Shown here piece after piece: positions 1-9,048 of a DNA stretch of 64,000 nt (positions are counted from its first letter, which is position 1; each line of letters starts with the position of its first letter). Under the pieces are notes generated by a model. The model saw only the letters and a list, made by a program, of their open reading frames with translations. It made no database searches and was not told the origin of the DNA. Both the position numbers and the translations under genes were made by a program. This DNA comes from Pseudaminobacter salicylatoxidans. GTDB taxonomy: Bacteria > Pseudomonadota > Alphaproteobacteria > Rhizobiales > Rhizobiaceae. The stretch covers positions 83,430-147,429 of the forward strand of contig NZ_QGGG01000013.1 in NCBI RefSeq assembly GCF_003148475.1, in the 5' to 3' direction.

Positions 1-398
1 ATACGGTCATCGACGATCGCGAGGTCGAAGACTTCGCCTTCGATCACATCGAGCCCGGCTTGTTCCTCTATCGCCGCCTGCATGGCAAGTCGGTAAAGCT
101 TCCGGTCCGCCTGGGTGCGGGGACCACGCACCGCAGGCCCTTTCTTGCGGTTGAGCAGTCGAAACTGGATTCCTCCGGCATCCGCAATGCGCCCCATCAG
201 CCCGTCCATGGCGTCGATCTCGCGAACCAGATGTCCTTTCCCAAGTCCGCCGATTGCCGGATTGCAGGACATGACGCCGATCGTGTCCGCGCGCAGAGTC
301 ACCAGCGCAGTGCGTGCACCAGCGCGCGCGGCAGCGCTTGCTGCCTCGCACCCGGCATGACCGCCACCAACAACGATGACATCATAATTGCTGTTCAT
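1..398 (-). CDS. mnmG: tRNA uridine 5-carboxymethylaminomethyl modification enzyme MnmG (GidA), N-terminal part
   Basis: This is the FAD-binding subunit that works with MnmE to install the cmnm5 group on wobble uridine 34 of certain tRNAs. About 132 residues of the N-terminus are present and the rest lies beyond the left edge. The Rossmann motif GGGHAGCE is at residues 11-18, followed by the family-typical [19 protein letters not shown] segment and then [14 protein letters not shown] near residue 90. The ATG at 396-398 is placed just before the flavin motif, as in the family. The gene runs in the same direction as mnmE, 180 bp downstream of it, and the gap holds the parS array. In related genomes rsmG, parA and parB usually follow mnmG, which would place them just off the window; that is inference. 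Confidence 0.97.
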   Translation of the reverse strand, partial: MNSNYDVIVVGGGHAGCEAASAAARAGARTALVTLRADTIGVMSCNPAIGGLGKGHLVREIDAMDGLMGRIADAGGIQFRLLNRKKGPAVRGPRTQADRKLYRLAMQAAIEEQAGLDVIEGEVFDLAIVDDR

Positions 399-469
399 CT
401 ATCTGCTCCGAACGATCGGTCTTCCTTGTTGCTGTTCGCCGCCTCTGTCAAGACGATGTCCGGTCACAT

Positions 470-581
470 TGTTTCACGTGAAACAAGCTGTTTACAATCC
501 CGGGCGTTTCACGTGAATCATTTGACAGGGTTTTGGCATGTTTCACGTGAGTCACGCCCGGACAGTGTTTCACGTGAGTCA
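470..581. other. parS: parS centromere array (four ParB-binding sites)
   Basis: Four 16-mers share the core GTTTCACGTGA. Site 1 at 470-485 is the perfect palindrome TGTTTCACGTGAAACA. Site 2 (505-520) is CGTTTCACGTGAATCA. Sites 3 (539-554) and 4 (566-581) are both TGTTTCACGTGAGTCA. All lie in the same orientation with starts 35, 34 and 27 bp apart, and all three variants are altered in the same right half. The last site overlaps the stop codon of mnmE. The palindrome matches the known bacterial parS consensus bound by ParB. The location, about 7 kb from the proposed oriC and beside mnmG, fits a chromosome segregation centromere. Confidence 0.92.
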
Positions 582-1907
582 TTTTCCGATACAGAATTGG
601 GAAAAGATCACGTCGAGCAAATCTTCGGTATCCACAGCGCCCGAAATACGCCCAAGGCGGTCGGACGCCAGTCTCAGATTTTCCGAGCGCAATTCCAGCA
701 TATCGCTTGGAAGGGCGAGGCAGGCTTCAATATGCTCAATCGTTTCGGCCAGCAGTCTGGTGTGCCGGTGCCGGGTGGGCAGGATGTCGCCCATATCACC
801 AATCGCTCCGCTGGATCGCGCGATGATGATTTGGATCAGTTCGTCCATTCCCATTCCGGTCGTGGTCGATACGATCAGATCATAGTTCCCTTTTCCCTCA
901 GCAGCCGGTTCGCCCGCCAGATCGCACTTGGTTCCGATCCGCAACATCGGTCGATCCTCAGGCAACTCGGGGAGGGGTTCCGGCTGTGACATATCTTCAA
1001 GATAGAGGATGAGATCAGCCGAAGCCGCACGACCCAGAGCCCGCCCGATACCGATCGCTTCCACTTTTCCCGTAGTTTCACGTATGCCGGCCGTGTCGGT
1101 GAGCCGCACTTTCATGCCCTCCAGGTCGAGCACGATTTCGACCAGATCACGCGTCGTTCCGGGTTCGTCGGTAACGATCGCCACTTCACGTCGTGCAAGT
1201 GCATTGAGCAGGCTGGATTTACCGGCATTGGGAGCGCCAAGAATAACGATGTCAAAGCCATCGCGGATCATCTCCGCACGATGGAACCCTTTGATATGGC
1301 TTTTGATCTCCTCCACCATAAGCCGAATGTCAGGCCATATCGTTGCCGAAACGGAACCGGGAATGTCGGATTCGTCGGCGAAATCCATCTCCGCCTCGAT
1401 CATCGCGCGGCCATGGATCAGCCGCCTGCGCCATTCCAGATAGAGCCCGCTCTGCCGACCTTCGGCATTCAACATGGCGAAGCGTCGTTGCGCCTCGGTT
1501 TCAGCCGTCACCAGATCGGCAAGTGATTCCGCTTCGACCAGATCGACCTTGCCGTTGAGGAAAGCGCGCCGGGTGAACTCTCCCGGTTCCGCGAGGCGCA
1601 ATCCGTCAAGGTCGGTCAGCGCGTCGATCACAGCCTGAACGACGGCGCGGCCGCCATGAACATGAAGCTCGGCCGAGTCCTCGCCGGTAAAGCTGTTGGG
1701 GCCCGGAAAGAACAACGCAATGCCCCGGTCCAGCAATGAGCGATCGGCTTTACGCAGGGAGGTATAGCGCGCCTGGCGTGGCGCTGGCACGAATCCAATA
1801 ATCGTTTCGAGGACGAATCGAGTTTGCGGCCCTGATATACGAATGACCGCGATGCCGGAGGGAAGGCGACCGCTCGATAGCGCCACGATCGAATCCTGGA
1901 ATATCAT
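579..1907 (-). CDS. mnmE: tRNA modification GTPase MnmE (TrmE)
   Basis: This dimeric, potassium-activated GTPase partners MnmG in modifying wobble uridine of tRNA. The protein has 442 residues, close to the family norm. An N-terminal tetrahydrofolate-binding domain (SSGRLPSGIAVIRISG near residue 10) is followed by a helical domain that is split by the G domain. G1 is GAPNAGKSS near residue 224, a TTRD segment serves as G2, and G3 is DTAG. G4 reads TKCD instead of the usual NKxD. The C-terminus is FCIGK, which carries the catalytic Cys of the CxGK motif. The ATG at 1905-1907 aligns with the family N-terminus; an in-frame ATG six codons upstream (1925) is possible. The stop codon overlaps the fourth parS site. 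Confidence 0.97.
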   Translation of the reverse strand: MIFQDSIVALSSGRLPSGIAVIRISGPQTRFVLETIIGFVPAPRQARYTSLRKADRSLLDRGIALFFPGPNSFTGEDSAELHVHGGRAVVQAVIDALTDLDGLRLAEPGEFTRRAFLNGKVDLVEAESLADLVTAETEAQRRFAMLNAEGRQSGLYLEWRRRLIHGRAMIEAEMDFADESDIPGSVSATIWPDIRLMVEEIKSHIKGFHRAEMIRDGFDIVILGAPNAGKSSLLNALARREVAIVTDEPGTTRDLVEIVLDLEGMKVRLTDTAGIRETTGKVEAIGIGRALGRAASADLILYLEDMSQPEPLPELPEDRPMLRIGTKCDLAGEPAAEGKGNYDLIVSTTTGMGMDELIQIIIARSSGAIGDMGDILPTRHRHTRLLAETIEHIEACLALPSDMLELRSENLRLASDRLGRISGAVDTEDLLDVIFSQFCIGK

Positions 1908-1968
1908 TTGCTCGCTACCTTCCATCGCCCTAAGTTCGGGTGCCTGTACTCTTGCCGGGGCCGAAATC

Positions 1969-3987
1969 GTGATACTTCCCGCCGAAAATCTGCTTTCCGA
2001 CCAAACCAGCCCCTATCTGCGCCAGCACAGCGGCAATCCGGTTCACTGGCGGCCGTGGTCGCCGCAATCGCTTGCGGAGGCGCGGCAGACGCAGAAGCCG
2101 ATTCTGCTGTCGGTCGGCTATGCGGCCTGCCATTGGTGCCACGTAATGGCCCATGAAAGCTTCGAAAACGAAGATGTGGCCGCCGTCATGAACCGTCTGT
2201 TCGTCAATATCAAGGTCGACCGCGAGGAACGGCCCGATATCGACCAGATCTACATGGCGGCACTTACGGCGATGGGCGAGCAGGGGGGCTGGCCGTTGAC
2301 CATGTTTCTCACGCCCGACGCAAAACCCTTCTGGGGTGGAACCTATTTTCCGAGGGAAACGCGCTACGGCCGGCCGGGCTTCATTCAGGTTCTGGAAGCC
2401 GTGAACAAGGCCTGGCAGGAAAAGCAGCAAAGCCTTGCCGAGAGCGCCGAGCAGCTCAGCGCGCATGTCGAAACCCGGCTTGCCGCCACTCATACCCCAA
2501 CAGAACTTGATGGAAAGCTCCTGACTGCCCTGGCCGACGGCATTTTCGGCATGATGGATCGGCAAGCCGGCGGATTGCGCGGCGCGCCAAAGTTTCCCAA
2601 CGCCCCCTTCATGCAAACGCTGTGGCTGAACTGGCTCGTCAACGGCGCCGCAACACACCGCGATGCCGTCATCGACAGCCTCGCGCATATGCTGCGCGGC
2701 GGCATCTACGACCATGTCGGCGGCGGTCTGGCACGCTACGCGACGGATGCCGAATGGCTGGTGCCGCATTTTGAAAAAATGCTCTACGACAACGCACAGC
2801 TGTTGCGTCAGGCCAACTGGGCGCTTGCCGCAAACGGCAATGAGTTGTTTCGTGTCCGAATCGAAGAGACCGTGATCTGGCTTCTGCGGGAAATGCGGAT
2901 CGAAGGGAGCGGCTTTGCCTCCAGCCTGGATGCGGACAGCGAAGGCGAAGAGGGCCTGTTCTACACCTGGAACAATGCGGAAGTCGCCGAGGCCCTGGGG
3001 GAGGATTCTGCAAAGTTTGCCAGCAGTTTCACCCTTTCGGCGCCGGTGAATTGGGAGGGAAAACCCATTATCCACCAGACACCGGCCCAAACCGCCCATG
3101 AGGTGGAGCACCGCGAGGAAACCACCCGTCTCAAGAAGGCGCTGCTGACAGCGCGCGCACATCGCGTGCGGCCGGGTCGCGACGACAAGGTGCTGGTCGA
3201 CTGGAACGGTCTTCTGATCGTCGCCCTGGCCGAAACAGGGCGAACTCTAGGCAAGCCGGAATGGATTGAAGCGGCCGAAGCGGCCTGTGCCTTCATCGTC
3301 GATCATCGGGACGAGGATGGTCGCCTGCCGCATTCCATTCTGGGCGATCGCGCACTCTATCCCGCACTTTCCAGCGATTATGCGTCCGCTATCAATGCAG
3401 CGATCGCGCTTTATGAAGCCACCGGAAAGACGGACTATCTGAAAACGGCGCGGCAGTTTGTGGACATGCTCGACCAATGGTATGCGGACACGGACGGCAA
3501 TGGCTATTTTCTTACCGCGTCCGACAGCAACGATGTGCCGATCCGCATCCGCGGCGATGTGGACGAGGCCATTCCTTCCGCGACAAGCCAGATCATCGAG
3601 GCGCTTGTGCGTCTGGCAAACGTCACCGGGTCGATCGAACTGCAGGAGAAGGCCTGGCGGGTAGCCGAACACGCGGCCGGTCGCAGCAGCAGGCAGCAAT
3701 ATGGGCAGGCCGGCATCGTCAATGCCTGCACGCTGGCAATGAACCCGATGAAGCTGGTGATCGTCGAAGACAGGAACGCCCCCGAATTTGTTCCGGTGGC
3801 GAATCGATACCCTGACCCAAGACGGGTTGACATCATTATCGCGCGCGATGCGGCAAACGAATTGCCGGCGCTCCCCGGCGGAGCCTATCCATCGACGGAA
3901 AAGGCCGGCGCATATCTGTGCACCGGCCTGAGCTGCCTGCCGATCATCACCGATCCGGATGAACTGACCCGCGTGCTTGGCGGCTGA
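1969..3987 (+). CDS. Thioredoxin-fold DUF255 protein (YyaL/spermatogenesis-associated protein 20 type)
   Basis: This 672-residue protein belongs to a widespread family with an N-terminal thioredoxin-like domain and a C-terminal (alpha/alpha)6-barrel resembling sugar epimerases and glycosidases. The N-terminal part has the signature NLLSDQTSPYLRQH and ACHWCHVM, with the CHWC redox pair at residues 54-57. The segment HFEKMLYDNAQLL and the later LDADSEGEEGLFYTW are also family marks. The biochemical role of the family is not established. I chose the GTG at 1969 because GGGG lies just upstream and the protein then begins close to the conserved domain; the longer frame would run into mnmE. The gene is divergent from mnmE with about 60 bp between them. 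Confidence 0.9.
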   Translation: MILPAENLLSDQTSPYLRQHSGNPVHWRPWSPQSLAEARQTQKPILLSVGYAACHWCHVMAHESFENEDVAAVMNRLFVNIKVDREERPDIDQIYMAALTAMGEQGGWPLTMFLTPDAKPFWGGTYFPRETRYGRPGFIQVLEAVNKAWQEKQQSLAESAEQLSAHVETRLAATHTPTELDGKLLTALADGIFGMMDRQAGGLRGAPKFPNAPFMQTLWLNWLVNGAATHRDAVIDSLAHMLRGGIYDHVGGGLARYATDAEWLVPHFEKMLYDNAQLLRQANWALAANGNELFRVRIEETVIWLLREMRIEGSGFASSLDADSEGEEGLFYTWNNAEVAEALGEDSAKFASSFTLSAPVNWEGKPIIHQTPAQTAHEVEHREETTRLKKALLTARAHRVRPGRDDKVLVDWNGLLIVALAETGRTLGKPEWIEAAEAACAFIVDHRDEDGRLPHSILGDRALYPALSSDYASAINAAIALYEATGKTDYLKTARQFVDMLDQWYADTDGNGYFLTASDSNDVPIRIRGDVDEAIPSATSQIIEALVRLANVTGSIELQEKAWRVAEHAAGRSSRQQYGQAGIVNACTLAMNPMKLVIVEDRNAPEFVPVANRYPDPRRVDIIIARDAANELPALPGGAYPSTEKAGAYLCTGLSCLPIITDPDELTRVLGG

Positions 3988-4024
3988 GCCCCGGCGAACG
4001 TTGTTTCCGAAACAGAAGCGGTTA

Positions 4025-4104
4025 CAGCGGTTTTGGGCCGCTGCAACGAACTATCTCATTGTTTTAAAAAGATATTTTCTGAAACCGGGCGTGAGACACG
4101 CCCG
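4025..4104. terminator. Two hairpins in the convergent gap between the DUF255 gene and rho
   Basis: CAGCGG (4025-4030) pairs with CCGCTG (4038-4043) across a 7-base loop. Further on, CGGGCGTG (4086-4093) pairs perfectly with CACGCCCG (4097-4104) across AGA. Neither has a strong T-run, though the second is followed by GGTTTC when read leftward out of rho. They may end transcription from the two facing genes; this is inference. Confidence 0.45.
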
Positions 4105-4143
4105 ATTCGACCGGTATCCCCGATAACCTGCCTGACCGATCGC

Positions 4144-5409
4144 TCAGGTGTTCATCGAATCGAAGAAATCGGAATTCGTCTTGGTCTGCTTGAGCTTGTC
4201 GATGAGGAATTCGATCGCGTCGGTCGTCCCCATCGGCGCCAGGATGCGGCGCAGCACGAAGATCTTCTGCAGGTCCTGACGTGGCACCAGCAGGTCTTCC
4301 TTGCGGGTGCCGGACTTGAGGATGTCCATTGCCGGGAAGATGCGCTTGTCGGCCACCTTGCGGTCGAGCACGATTTCGGAGTTGCCGGTGCCCTTGAACT
4401 CTTCGAAGATCACTGCGTCCATGCGGCTGCCGGTGTCGATCAGCGCGGTGGCGATGATGGTGAGCGAGCCGCCTTCCTCGATGTTGCGCGCCGCACCGAA
4501 GAAGCGCTTCGGGCGCTGCAGGGCGTTGGCGTCGACACCGCCGGTCAGCACCTTGCCGGAGGATGGCACGACGGTGTTGTAGGCGCGGCCGAGACGCGTG
4601 ATGGAATCGAGCAGGATGACCACGTCGCGGCCATGCTCGACAAGACGCTTGGCCTTTTCAATGACCATTTCGGCCACCTGCACGTGGCGCGCGGCCGGCT
4701 CGTCGAAGGTCGAGGACACGACCTCGCCCTTCACCGAACGCTGCATGTCGGTCACTTCTTCGGGACGCTCGTCGATCAGCAGCACGATCAGGTAGCATTC
4801 GGGGTGATTGGTAGTGATCGAATGGGCGATGTTCTGCAGCAGCACCGTCTTGCCGGTGCGCGGCGGCGCCACGATCAGCCCGCGCTGGCCCTTGCCCAGC
4901 GGCGCCACCAGATCGATCACGCGCGGCGAGATGTCCTTGGTGGTCGGGTTGTCGACTTCCATCTTCAGCCGCTCGTTCGGATAAAGCGGCGTCAGATTGT
5001 CGAAGTGGATCTTGTGCCGGATCTTTTCCGGATCGTCGAAATTGATGGTGTTGACCTTGAGAAGGGCGAAATAGCGCTCGCCTTCCTTCGGGCTGCGGAT
5101 CGGTCCTTCAACCGTGTCGCCGGTCTTCAGCGAGAAACGGCGGATCTGCGAGGGCGAGATATAGATATCGTCCGGACCCGGCAGATAGTTGGCGTTGGCC
5201 GAGCGCAGGAAGCCGAAGCCGTCCTGCAGCACCTCGACGACACCGTCGCCGATGATCTCGACGTCCTGCGCGGCCAGCTTCTTCAGGATCGCGAACATCA
5301 GCTCCTGCTTGCGCATGACGCTGGCATTCTCGACCTCAAGCGATTCGGCGAACGCGACGAGATCGGTCGGCTTCTTGTTCTTGAACTCCTGGAGTTTCAT
5401 TTCCTGCAT
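4144..5409 (-). CDS. rho: Transcription termination factor Rho
   Basis: Rho is a hexameric RNA-dependent ATPase helicase that ends transcription at Rho-dependent sites. The 421-residue length matches rhizobial homologues. An N-terminal helical region ([20 protein letters not shown]) precedes the RNA-binding cold-shock-like fold with [20 protein letters not shown]. The ATPase core has the P-loop [12 protein letters not shown] and the family segment [14 protein letters not shown]. The ATG at 5407-5409 gives the conserved start MQEMKLQE; an upstream in-frame ATG at 5487 would add 26 unrelated residues. The gene follows hemE and hemJ on the same strand, with a structured gap of 161 bp. Confidence 0.98.
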   Translation of the reverse strand: MQEMKLQEFKNKKPTDLVAFAESLEVENASVMRKQELMFAILKKLAAQDVEIIGDGVVEVLQDGFGFLRSANANYLPGPDDIYISPSQIRRFSLKTGDTVEGPIRSPKEGERYFALLKVNTINFDDPEKIRHKIHFDNLTPLYPNERLKMEVDNPTTKDISPRVIDLVAPLGKGQRGLIVAPPRTGKTVLLQNIAHSITTNHPECYLIVLLIDERPEEVTDMQRSVKGEVVSSTFDEPAARHVQVAEMVIEKAKRLVEHGRDVVILLDSITRLGRAYNTVVPSSGKVLTGGVDANALQRPKRFFGAARNIEEGGSLTIIATALIDTGSRMDAVIFEEFKGTGNSEIVLDRKVADKRIFPAMDILKSGTRKEDLLVPRQDLQKIFVLRRILAPMGTTDAIEFLIDKLKQTKTNSDFFDSMNT

Positions 5410-5570
5410 GGACGGACTCTGCCTGGGGCTTTGGGAAAAATATCGGCAAATGCGATTAAGCGCCGCGCGCGACCTGTGCAACGGCAAGAGGTGGCGTGGA
5501 CGAAAAGGAAGGACCCCCTTTTAGCTGCCCGCGCAGCAAAGAGCAAGGTCCCTTTTTGCCGGGCAGGCCG
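5410..5570 (-). promoter_or_regulatory. Structured leader between hemJ and rho
   Basis: Read leftward, this 161-bp gap carries competing inverted repeats: CTGCCCG with CGGGCAG, GGACC with GGTCC, and AAAAGG with CCTTTT (5502-5521). The pairings overlap, so they cannot all form together. This could be a terminator for hemJ or a control element for rho, which is autoregulated in other bacteria. No motif of a known riboswitch is recognised. Confidence 0.35.
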
Positions 5571-6110
5571 TCAGAAGGGTTTCACGACCACCAGAATGAC
5601 GATGAGGACCATCAGAACGGTCGGAATCTCGTTGACGATGCGCCAGTGCCGGGCCGGCTTGGTGTTGCGATCTTCCGCAAAACGGCGCACCGAGGCGGAA
5701 AGATAGCCGTGCACGCCCGACATCAGGACCACCAGGGCAATCTTGCCGTGCAGCCAGCCGCCCTGGAAGGCAAAGCCCTTCCAGGCGAGCCACAGGCCGA
5801 ACACCCAGGTGACGATCATGGCCGGATTGATGATGGCGCGCAGCAGGCGGCGCTCCATCACCTTGAAGGTCTCGGACTGCACCGAGCCCTTTTCGGCATC
5901 CGCGTGATAAACGAACAGCCGCGGCAGATAGAGCATGCCGGCCATCCAGGAAATGACCGCGATGATGTGGATCGCCTTGGCCCAGGGATAGAAACCGTCG
6001 GTGCCGAGCCAGAACAGGAGGCCCGTCAGTACCAGAAGGATGACGATGGCGATCACGGCCCGCTGCATGGCCTTGCCGCCGCTCGATTGTGGCGTGTTCG
6101 TTGCGTTCAT
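5571..6110 (-). CDS. hemJ: Protoporphyrinogen oxidase HemJ
   Basis: HemJ oxidises protoporphyrinogen IX to protoporphyrin IX in the inner membrane, the penultimate step of heme synthesis in many alphaproteobacteria. The 179-residue protein has an N-terminal membrane segment (residues 18-36) and further hydrophobic helices. The conserved segment [16 protein letters not shown] holds the invariant His, and LPRLFVYH and [15 protein letters not shown] follow. The conserved HGKIALV segment lies near residue 120. Its start overlaps the stop of hemE by 4 bp (ATGA), so the two heme genes are probably translationally coupled. The first 14 residues are polar and poorly conserved; a start at the internal Met 15 is possible. 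Confidence 0.92.
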   Translation of the reverse strand: MNATNTPQSSGGKAMQRAVIAIVILLVLTGLLFWLGTDGFYPWAKAIHIIAVISWMAGMLYLPRLFVYHADAEKGSVQSETFKVMERRLLRAIINPAMIVTWVFGLWLAWKGFAFQGGWLHGKIALVVLMSGVHGYLSASVRRFAEDRNTKPARHWRIVNEIPTVLMVLIVILVVVKPF

Positions 6111-7141
6111 TTGCCCGAATAGCTCCTCACCTGGCGGATCATCGCCTCGACATGCTCGATCGGCGTTTCCGGCGTGATGCCGTGGCCGAGATTGAACACG
6201 AAGGGACCGTCGCCGAGCGCCCGCAGAATGTCGTCCACGCCTTCGCGCAACGCCCGTCCGCCGGCCACCAGCCTCAGCGGGTCGAGATTGCCTTGCACCG
6301 CCCCTTGCGCCTGCAATCGGCGCGCCTGCGAGAGCGGCACGGTCCAGTCGAGGCCGAGCCCCGTCACGCCCGTTTTCGAACGATAGGCGTCATAGCGGCT
6401 GCCTGCTCCTCGCGGGAAGCCGATCACCGGCACGTCGGGATATACGGCATGCACTTTGCGCACGATCTCGGCGACCGGCTTCACGCAGAAGGCGTCGAAC
6501 GAGGCTTCATCGAGAATGCCTGCCCAGGAATCGAAGATCTGCACCGTGTCGGCACCCTGTTCGATCTGCCGGATCAGATATTGCGCCGAGTAGTCCGCAA
6601 GGATCGACAGCAGCCGTTCCATCGCTTCCGGGTTGCGATAGGCAAACAGCCGCGCCGGTCCCTGATCTGGCGTGCCGTGGCCGGCGATCATATAAGTGGC
6701 CAGCGTCCATGGCGCGCCGCAGAAACCGATCAGCGTCGTCTCGGCCGGCAGTTCGCCGCGCAGCCGCTTTACCGTCTCGTAGACCGGCGCGAGATGCTGA
6801 TGGAAATCGGAACCGTCCAGCCGTTCGACATCGTCGGCCGTCATCGGTGTCATCAGCGGGCCTCGGCCCTCTTCAAAGCGCAGGTCACGGCCGAGCGCAT
6901 GCGGTACGACGAGAATATCCGAAAACAGGATCGATGCGTCGAAACCGAAGCGCCGGATCGGCTGCAGCGTCACTTCGACGGCAAAATCGGGATTGTAGCA
7001 AAGGTCGAGGAACCCTCCCGCCGTCTTGCGCGTTTCCCGATACTCCGGAAGGTAGCGGCCGGCCTGACGCATCATCCAGAGCGGCGTCGGGGAAACGGTC
7101 TGGCCCTTCAGAACATCCAGCATGGCGCGTCTTGCGGTCAT
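6107..7141 (-). CDS. hemE: Uroporphyrinogen III decarboxylase
   Basis: HemE removes four carboxyl groups from uroporphyrinogen III to give coproporphyrinogen III. The length of 344 residues is normal. The N-terminal signature [17 protein letters not shown], with the substrate-binding Arg residues, starts near residue 18. The second signature [18 protein letters not shown] is in the middle of the protein, and the conserved HGITPETP lies near the C-terminus. The start lies at the edge of the proposed replication origin and the gene is transcribed away from it. It forms a unit with hemJ. Confidence 0.98.
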   Translation of the reverse strand: MTARRAMLDVLKGQTVSPTPLWMMRQAGRYLPEYRETRKTAGGFLDLCYNPDFAVEVTLQPIRRFGFDASILFSDILVVPHALGRDLRFEEGRGPLMTPMTADDVERLDGSDFHQHLAPVYETVKRLRGELPAETTLIGFCGAPWTLATYMIAGHGTPDQGPARLFAYRNPEAMERLLSILADYSAQYLIRQIEQGADTVQIFDSWAGILDEASFDAFCVKPVAEIVRKVHAVYPDVPVIGFPRGAGSRYDAYRSKTGVTGLGLDWTVPLSQARRLQAQGAVQGNLDPLRLVAGGRALREGVDDILRALGDGPFVFNLGHGITPETPIEHVEAMIRQVRSYSGK

Positions 7142-7551
7142 GGTCGCGTCGTTCTCCCAGTTTGTCCTGAAAATATAATTCTCAAGGAAAAGAGTCTTTT
7201 GATTCTTAGACTCTGTTGGAATCGAGAATTGTCACTTATCCACGCAGCCCAACCCGTCGCCAGAAAGCATATTGTCGCGCTTGGCTGGCTGTGGATTGGG
7301 GAATTATGGGGATTATCTCAATTCGATTAGGAATTACAAGCGCTTGCGTAGAAGCTTGTTTAAGGCTCTCGGGTGGCCGCGATATGGCGGCTTGCCTTAT
7401 CCCCATTTCCATCCACGGCCGGGCTGCGAAACTGACAGCGGGGTGAATTGTGGACAAGTCGCCATCTGATACAGTCGCCGGCGACCGCCATCGGCAAAAC
7501 GCCACCCTTATCCACATTTGACCACAGAGACCGGGCAAAGCTTGTGAACAA
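7142..7551. other. oriC: Chromosomal replication origin oriC
   Basis: This non-coding gap of about 400 bp lies between hemE and ppsR, the arrangement that flanks oriC in Caulobacter and other alphaproteobacteria. Consensus or near-consensus DnaA boxes are TTATCCACG (7236-7244), TGTGGATTG (7290-7298, reverse), TTATCCCCA (7397-7405), TGTGGACAA (7449-7457, reverse), TTATCCACA (7508-7516, perfect) and TGTGAACAA (7543-7551, reverse); TTATCTCAA (7313-7321) is weaker. An AT-rich block at 7167-7210 could serve as the unwinding element. Four GANTC sites, 7192, 7201, 7209 and 7219 (first bases), fall within 32 bp. Genes on both sides mostly point away from the region. Confidence 0.88.
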
Positions 7552-8365
7552 ACCCCAGAGCTTCTTCCATCTGCACCTGATTTCGGACGCCACCGGCGAA
7601 ACGCTGCTGGCGGCCGGCCGGGCGGCGTCGGCGCAATACAAGGATGCGCGCGCCATCGAACACATCTACCCGCTGATCCGCACCGAAAAGCAGCTCATGA
7701 AGGTGTTCGAGGACATAGAGGAGGAGCCGGGCATCGTGCTCTACACGATGGTGGACCAGAGCCTTGCGCGCATGATCGACAGCCGCTGCGTGGCCATGGG
7801 CCTGCCTTACGTCTCGGTGCTGGAGCCGGTGCTTGGCGTGTTCCAGTCTTATCTCGGCACGCCGGCCGGGCGTCGCGTCGGCGCGCAGCATGTGCTCAAC
7901 GCCGAATATTTCCGGCGCATCGACGCGCTGAACTTCACCATGGAGCATGATGACGGGCAATTGCCCGACGACGTGGACGATGCCGACATCGTGCTGATCG
8001 GCATTTCGCGCACCTCCAAGACGCCGACCAGCATCTATCTGGCCAATCGCGGCATCAAGACAGCCAATATCCCTATCGTGCTCGGCGTGCCGCTGCCCGA
8101 GAGCCTCGCTTCCGCGACCAAGCCCCTGATCGTCGGGCTTGTCGCCACCGCCGAGCGCATCTCGCAGGTGCGCCAGAACCGGTTGCTCGGCACGACGCCC
8201 GGCTTCGAGGGGCAGAGCTACATCGATCGCGCGACGATCAGCGAGGAACTGGCCTATGCAAGGCAGATCTGCACACGCCATGGCTGGCCGATGATCGATG
8301 TCAGCCGCCGCTCCATCGAGGAAACCGCGGCGGCAATCGTTGCCCTGCGGAACAAGACGCGATAA
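7544..8365 (+). CDS. ppsR: PpsR-type bifunctional regulatory kinase/pyrophosphorylase (DUF299)
   Basis: This family phosphorylates and dephosphorylates a Thr on pyruvate phosphate dikinase or PEP synthase, switching it off and on. The 273-residue protein has the family start [19 protein letters not shown] and the nucleotide-binding motif GISRTSKT at residues 153-160. The distal FEGQSYIDR and the C-terminal segment [11 protein letters not shown] also fit. The GTG at 7544 aligns with family starts; a TTG at 7448 would extend into the origin. A DnaA-box-like sequence overlaps the start codon. In rhizobia the target is usually pyruvate phosphate dikinase, which is not in the window. Confidence 0.93.
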   Translation: MNKPQSFFHLHLISDATGETLLAAGRAASAQYKDARAIEHIYPLIRTEKQLMKVFEDIEEEPGIVLYTMVDQSLARMIDSRCVAMGLPYVSVLEPVLGVFQSYLGTPAGRRVGAQHVLNAEYFRRIDALNFTMEHDDGQLPDDVDDADIVLIGISRTSKTPTSIYLANRGIKTANIPIVLGVPLPESLASATKPLIVGLVATAERISQVRQNRLLGTTPGFEGQSYIDRATISEELAYARQICTRHGWPMIDVSRRSIEETAAAIVALRNKTR

Positions 8366-8451
8366 CGCGTCGTTTCGGAGATTATCGCGCACGCAAAACG
8401 CGCGGATGAACCTCGTTTGGCGGAACGAACAGGGTCTGGAGGATTCAGGCG

Positions 8452-9048
8452 ATGGACAGGATCATACTTGCGTCGGGAAGTCCGTTTCGCAAAACCTTGC
8501 TCACCAATGCCGGCATCGATTTCACCGTCGCAACGGCCGATCTCGATGAGCGCGCCCTTGAGGCGCCGCTGGAAAACAGCGGCACCGGCCCCGAGGACGT
8601 GGCGTTGATCCTGGCGGAAGCCAAGGCGCTCAATGTCAGCGAAAGTCACCCGGATGCGCTGGTCATAGGCTGCGACCAGACGCTGTCGCTTGACGACCGC
8701 ATTTTCCACAAGCCGCGCGACATGGAGGATGCGCGCCGCCATCTGCTCGACCTTTCGGGCAGGACGCATCAGCTCAACAGTGCGGTCGTGCTGGCCAGGG
8801 GCGGCAACACATTGTGGAGCGACGTGCCCATTGCACGCCTCACCATGCGCAAGCTCGACCCCGCCTTCATCGGCCGCCACCTGGCGCGTGTTGGCGACAA
8901 GGCGTTGATGAGCGTCGGCGCCTACCAGATCGAAGGCGAAGGCATCCAGCTTTTCGACAGGATCGAGGGCGATTATTTCACCATCGTCGGCCTGCCGCTG
9001 TTGCCGCTGCTCAAGAAGCTGCGCGAACTTGGAGCCATCGATGGCTGA
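8452..9048 (+). CDS. maf: Maf-family nucleoside triphosphate pyrophosphatase
   Basis: Maf proteins hydrolyse non-canonical or modified nucleoside triphosphates to monophosphates. The 198-residue protein starts with the signature [13 protein letters not shown] at residues 4-16. [10 protein letters not shown] carries the catalytic Asp, and the conserved segments [14 protein letters not shown] and [11 protein letters not shown] follow. It is not possible to say from sequence alone whether it prefers dTTP/UTP or 7-methyl-GTP. The stop overlaps aroE by 8 bp, beginning a maf-aroE-coaE-dnaQ block next to the origin. Confidence 0.93.
   Translation: MDRIILASGSPFRKTLLTNAGIDFTVATADLDERALEAPLENSGTGPEDVALILAEAKALNVSESHPDALVIGCDQTLSLDDRIFHKPRDMEDARRHLLDLSGRTHQLNSAVVLARGGNTLWSDVPIARLTMRKLDPAFIGRHLARVGDKALMSVGAYQIEGEGIQLFDRIEGDYFTIVGLPLLPLLKKLRELGAIDG

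Noticed and set aside
1074..1090. GTTTCACGTATGCC inside mnmE as a further parS site
   Set aside because: Only the left half matches; the right half is lost, so it is probably chance.
4033..5706. A 557-codon plus-strand frame opposite rho
   Set aside because: rho is certain on the other strand; this frame has no domain or RBS.
7448..7543. TTG at 7448 as the start of ppsR
   Set aside because: It would add 32 residues unlike the family and overlap several DnaA boxes; GTG at 7544 fits better.
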